A stretch of DNA of 7,977 nt. Source: Alphaproteobacteria bacterium. Lineage in GTDB: Bacteria; Pseudomonadota; Alphaproteobacteria; UBA6184. Positions 6,532-7,977 of the stretch are shown in pieces. Positions within the stretch are counted from its first letter, which is position 1, and every line of letters begins with the position of its first letter. The translations under genes and the position numbers were made by a program. The stretch spans positions 1-7,977 of the forward strand of contig JAUIKZ010000049.1 of the NCBI GenBank assembly GCA_030433125.1, in the 5' to 3' direction. The notes beneath the pieces were generated by a model. That model saw nothing but the letters and a program-made list of their open reading frames with translations. It was not told the origin of the DNA and made no database searches.

Positions 6532-6726
6532 ATGGCAGTACCAAAGAGGAAAACCTCCAAATCAAAACGCAATATGCGTCGCTCACATCACGCGTTGCGC
6601 CCAGTGCGTAGCGTAAAATGCAGCAACTGTGGTGAGCAAACGCTACAACATCATATTTGCCCACACTGTGGCCACTATAAAGGCCGCCAAGTGTTTACAG
6701 CGAAGCCAAGCGCTGATGAAGAGTAA
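6532..6726 (+). CDS. rpmF: 50S ribosomal protein L32, zinc-ribbon form
   Basis: This is ribosomal protein L32 (64 residues), a small component of the large ribosomal subunit. It begins MAVPKRKTSKSKRNMRRSHHAL, the highly conserved basic N-terminus of the family, and has a complete four-cysteine zinc ribbon: CSNC (Cys30, Cys33) and CPHC (Cys43, Cys46), followed by GHYKGRQV. It is thus the cysteine-containing form rather than the zinc-free form. An AAAAGGA ribosome binding site lies about 11 bases upstream. A TATGAT at 6502-6507 resembles a -10 box, but no matching -35 is clear. It is monocistronic here: a strong terminator follows and the next gene is a convergent flagellin, so the common linkage of rpmF with plsX and fabH is not seen. 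Confidence 0.97.
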   Translation: MAVPKRKTSKSKRNMRRSHHALRPVRSVKCSNCGEQTLQHHICPHCGHYKGRQVFTAKPSADEE

Positions 6727-6745
6727 GCTTTAAAGCGTGCTTAAA

Positions 6746-6777
6746 CAAAAAACCGGAGCAGATGCCCCGGTTTTTTT
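6746..6777. terminator. Rho-independent terminator between rpmF and flagellin, probably bidirectional
   Basis: ACCGGAGC (6752-6759) pairs with GCCCCGGT (6764-6771) around an AGAT loop with one A-C mismatch. An A-run precedes it (6747-6752) and a run of seven T follows (6771-6777). It ends rpmF transcripts on the plus strand, and the A-run gives the U-run needed for flagellin transcripts coming from the right. The flagellin stop is about 20 bases away. Confidence 0.88.
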
Positions 6778-6797
6778 GTGCCTAAATGTTAAGGATA

Positions 6798-7977
6798 TTA
6801 GCCAACAAGCTGTTGGATACCCATAGTCATTTGGTTGGCACGGGCTAACATGGCGCGTGACACGTTGGCACCTAGGTCAGCCTTGGCGAAGTCAGCCATT
6901 GCTTTTGCTGGGTCGGCGTCAAGGAAGGTACCCTTAGCTGATTCAAGGTTTTCCAAAACGATACCGTTGTTTTCCATGATAAGCTCTAGCTTACGTTGAC
7001 CAGCACCAATTTCCGCATATTGCGTGTTAAGTGTTGTTAACGCAGCATCAATGTTTGTTTGTGCTGTTACAGCATTAGCTTCTGTATCAATTTGATCTGC
7101 GCTTACGCCAAGAGCTGCTGCTGTTACGTTTTCAAGATCTACTGATACAGTGTCTGAAGCACTATCTGTAACCTGAAAAGCGTAGGCTTGGTTTGCGTAG
7201 CTTGATGAGAACGTTGAACCACCTCCAGCTATATCAAAATATAGGCTGATTGCGTTTACAACGTCAGCAACAGTGTTATCCGCGCCATCACCGGCGTGGA
7301 AATCTAACTCAAAATAGTTTGCTGCATTCTCAGTGTCTACAAAGCGAACTGTTGTATCGCCATCGTTGGTTAAAGCAATGTTGGCAGAACGGAATGTTTG
7401 GTTGCCCACAGTGAGGTCTATGTAGTTGTCAGATGTGATCGCTGTTGCGGTTCCATCAGCACTGCCACCCGCATTGCTCGCTGCGCTCACAGCCCCTTGA
7501 ACAACGCCATTAATGCTGCTTACTAAATCTCCTGACGAAGTTGTAATATCGCCATCTGCCGCACCTGCGGTTACAGAGTCTATAGCATTAGTGCTTGTAC
7601 CAGCACCCTCTAGTAGGGCTGTGCCTCCCCAACGTGTTTGACCTGCGATATCGTTAATAGAGTTTACAACTTCTAAAAATTCAGTGTTTGCTAGAGCGCG
7701 GTCAGAGCTGCTGAGTGTGTCTGAGTTCGCCATGGTGGCAAGTGTTTTCATGCGGTTAAGAGCGTTTGTAATGGCCTCAATACCACCCGCTGCAACTTGC
7801 AAAAGGGCAGAACCCTGTGACGCGTTACGGTTGGCTTGTTCACGACCAACCATTTCTTTGGCAATCTTCGAGGAGATCGCATAAGCAGCCGTGTCATCAG
7901 ATGCTTTTACAACACGACGACCTGTTGACATTTCCGCGATTGAGTTAGCCATATTGGCGTTTGATTTATTCAATTGG
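6798..7977 (-). CDS. Flagellin, N-terminus cut by the window edge
   Basis: This is flagellin, the subunit exported by the flagellar type III apparatus that polymerises into the filament. About 392 residues are visible. The N-terminal D0/D1 region (first about 125) shows LNKSNANMANSIAEMSTG, then ASDDTAAYAIS, NRNASQG and RWGGTALLEG, all matching the family pattern. The C-terminal D1/D0 region (last about 85) shows IGAGQRKLE, the DADPAKAMADFAK segment and the closing LARANQMTMGIQQLVG. The middle, about 180 residues, is Asp/Ala/Thr/Ser-rich and is the variable, surface-exposed part. The reading frame continues through the right edge. The TTG at 7973 encodes the Leu of the conserved LNK and is not the start; by comparison with other flagellins roughly 15-20 residues and the promoter lie outside. 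There is no cysteine in the visible part, as is usual for flagellins. A shared terminator lies just downstream. Confidence 0.95.
   Translation of the reverse strand, partial: QLNKSNANMANSIAEMSTGRRVVKASDDTAAYAISSKIAKEMVGREQANRNASQGSALLQVAAGGIEAITNALNRMKTLATMANSDTLSSSDRALANTEFLEVVNSINDIAGQTRWGGTALLEGAGTSTNAIDSVTAGAADGDITTSSGDLVSSINGVVQGAVSAASNAGGSADGTATAITSDNYIDLTVGNQTFRSANIALTNDGDTTVRFVDTENAANYFELDFHAGDGADNTVADVVNAISLYFDIAGGGSTFSSSYANQAYAFQVTDSASDTVSVDLENVTAAALGVSADQIDTEANAVTAQTNIDAALTTLNTQYAEIGAGQRKLELIMENNGIVLENLESAKGTFLDADPAKAMADFAKADLGANVSRAMLARANQMTMGIQQLVG

Noticed and set aside
6422..6664. Minus-strand 80-codon open frame between the gspE-like gene and rpmF
   Set aside because: It covers most of rpmF in antisense, including its ribosome binding site, and its translation resembles no protein I know.
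7684..7884. Plus-strand open frame opposite flagellin
   Set aside because: It lies antisense to the conserved N-terminal domain of flagellin, with no sign of independent coding.
7971..7973. TTG as the flagellin start codon
   Set aside because: The following residues align with the conserved LNK...STG segment that normally begins about 15-20 residues into flagellin, and the frame continues to the window edge.
1..7977. CRISPR array, insertion sequence, phage genes or a defence system
   Set aside because: No regularly spaced repeats, transposase, integrase, terminal inverted repeats or defence-type domains were found.

Overview
The window looks like chromosomal DNA of a flagellated Gram-negative bacterium, most likely an alphaproteobacterium and perhaps a host-associated one. 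The reasons are a split E1 alpha/E1 beta pyruvate dehydrogenase followed by a lipoyl E2, an L32 protein whose N-terminus matches alphaproteobacterial L32 and which keeps a zinc ribbon, and a secreted DUF2608/HAD-like protein of a kind I associate with intracellular lineages such as Legionella, chlamydiae and Holosporales. The lineage is inferred; no marker gene settles it.

Layout. Positions 1-2251, minus strand: the pyruvate dehydrogenase operon pdhA-pdhB-E2. pdhA and pdhB overlap by 4 bases, E2 follows pdhB after 12 bases, and E2 runs off the left edge. A plausible promoter lies at 2280-2307, with a perfect 13-base inverted repeat inside its spacer. Positions 2433-3980, plus strand: two genes for exported proteins, an unrecognised helical 208-residue protein and a DUF2608-like HAD-fold protein with an intact DxDxT motif. 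They are separated by 120 bases rich in short palindromes. Positions 3960-6273, minus strand: a compact two-gene unit for a GspE/PilB-type secretion ATPase and a GspF/PilC-type membrane platform. Its last bases overlap the convergent DUF2608-like gene by 21 bases. Positions 6532-6726, plus strand: rpmF (ribosomal protein L32), followed by a strong, probably bidirectional terminator at 6746-6777. Positions 6798-7977, minus strand: a flagellin whose first roughly 15-20 residues lie beyond the right edge.

How the parts relate. The pdh genes encode the first enzymes linking pyruvate to acetyl-CoA. The gspE-gspF pair would supply the motor and inner-membrane base of a type IV pilus, type II secretion or competence-pseudopilus machine. 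Both proteins are trimmed compared with the family: the ATPase lacks the usual zinc tetracysteine segment and the platform lacks its N-terminal cytoplasmic part. rpmF and flagellin are housekeeping and motility genes that share only a terminator. No mobile element, CRISPR array, tRNA or rRNA was seen. No stretch over 300 bases lacks a gene; the longest gap is 6274-6531. I did not find a clearly new multi-gene system. The most unusual items are the reduced gspE-gspF pair and the two exported proteins beside it.
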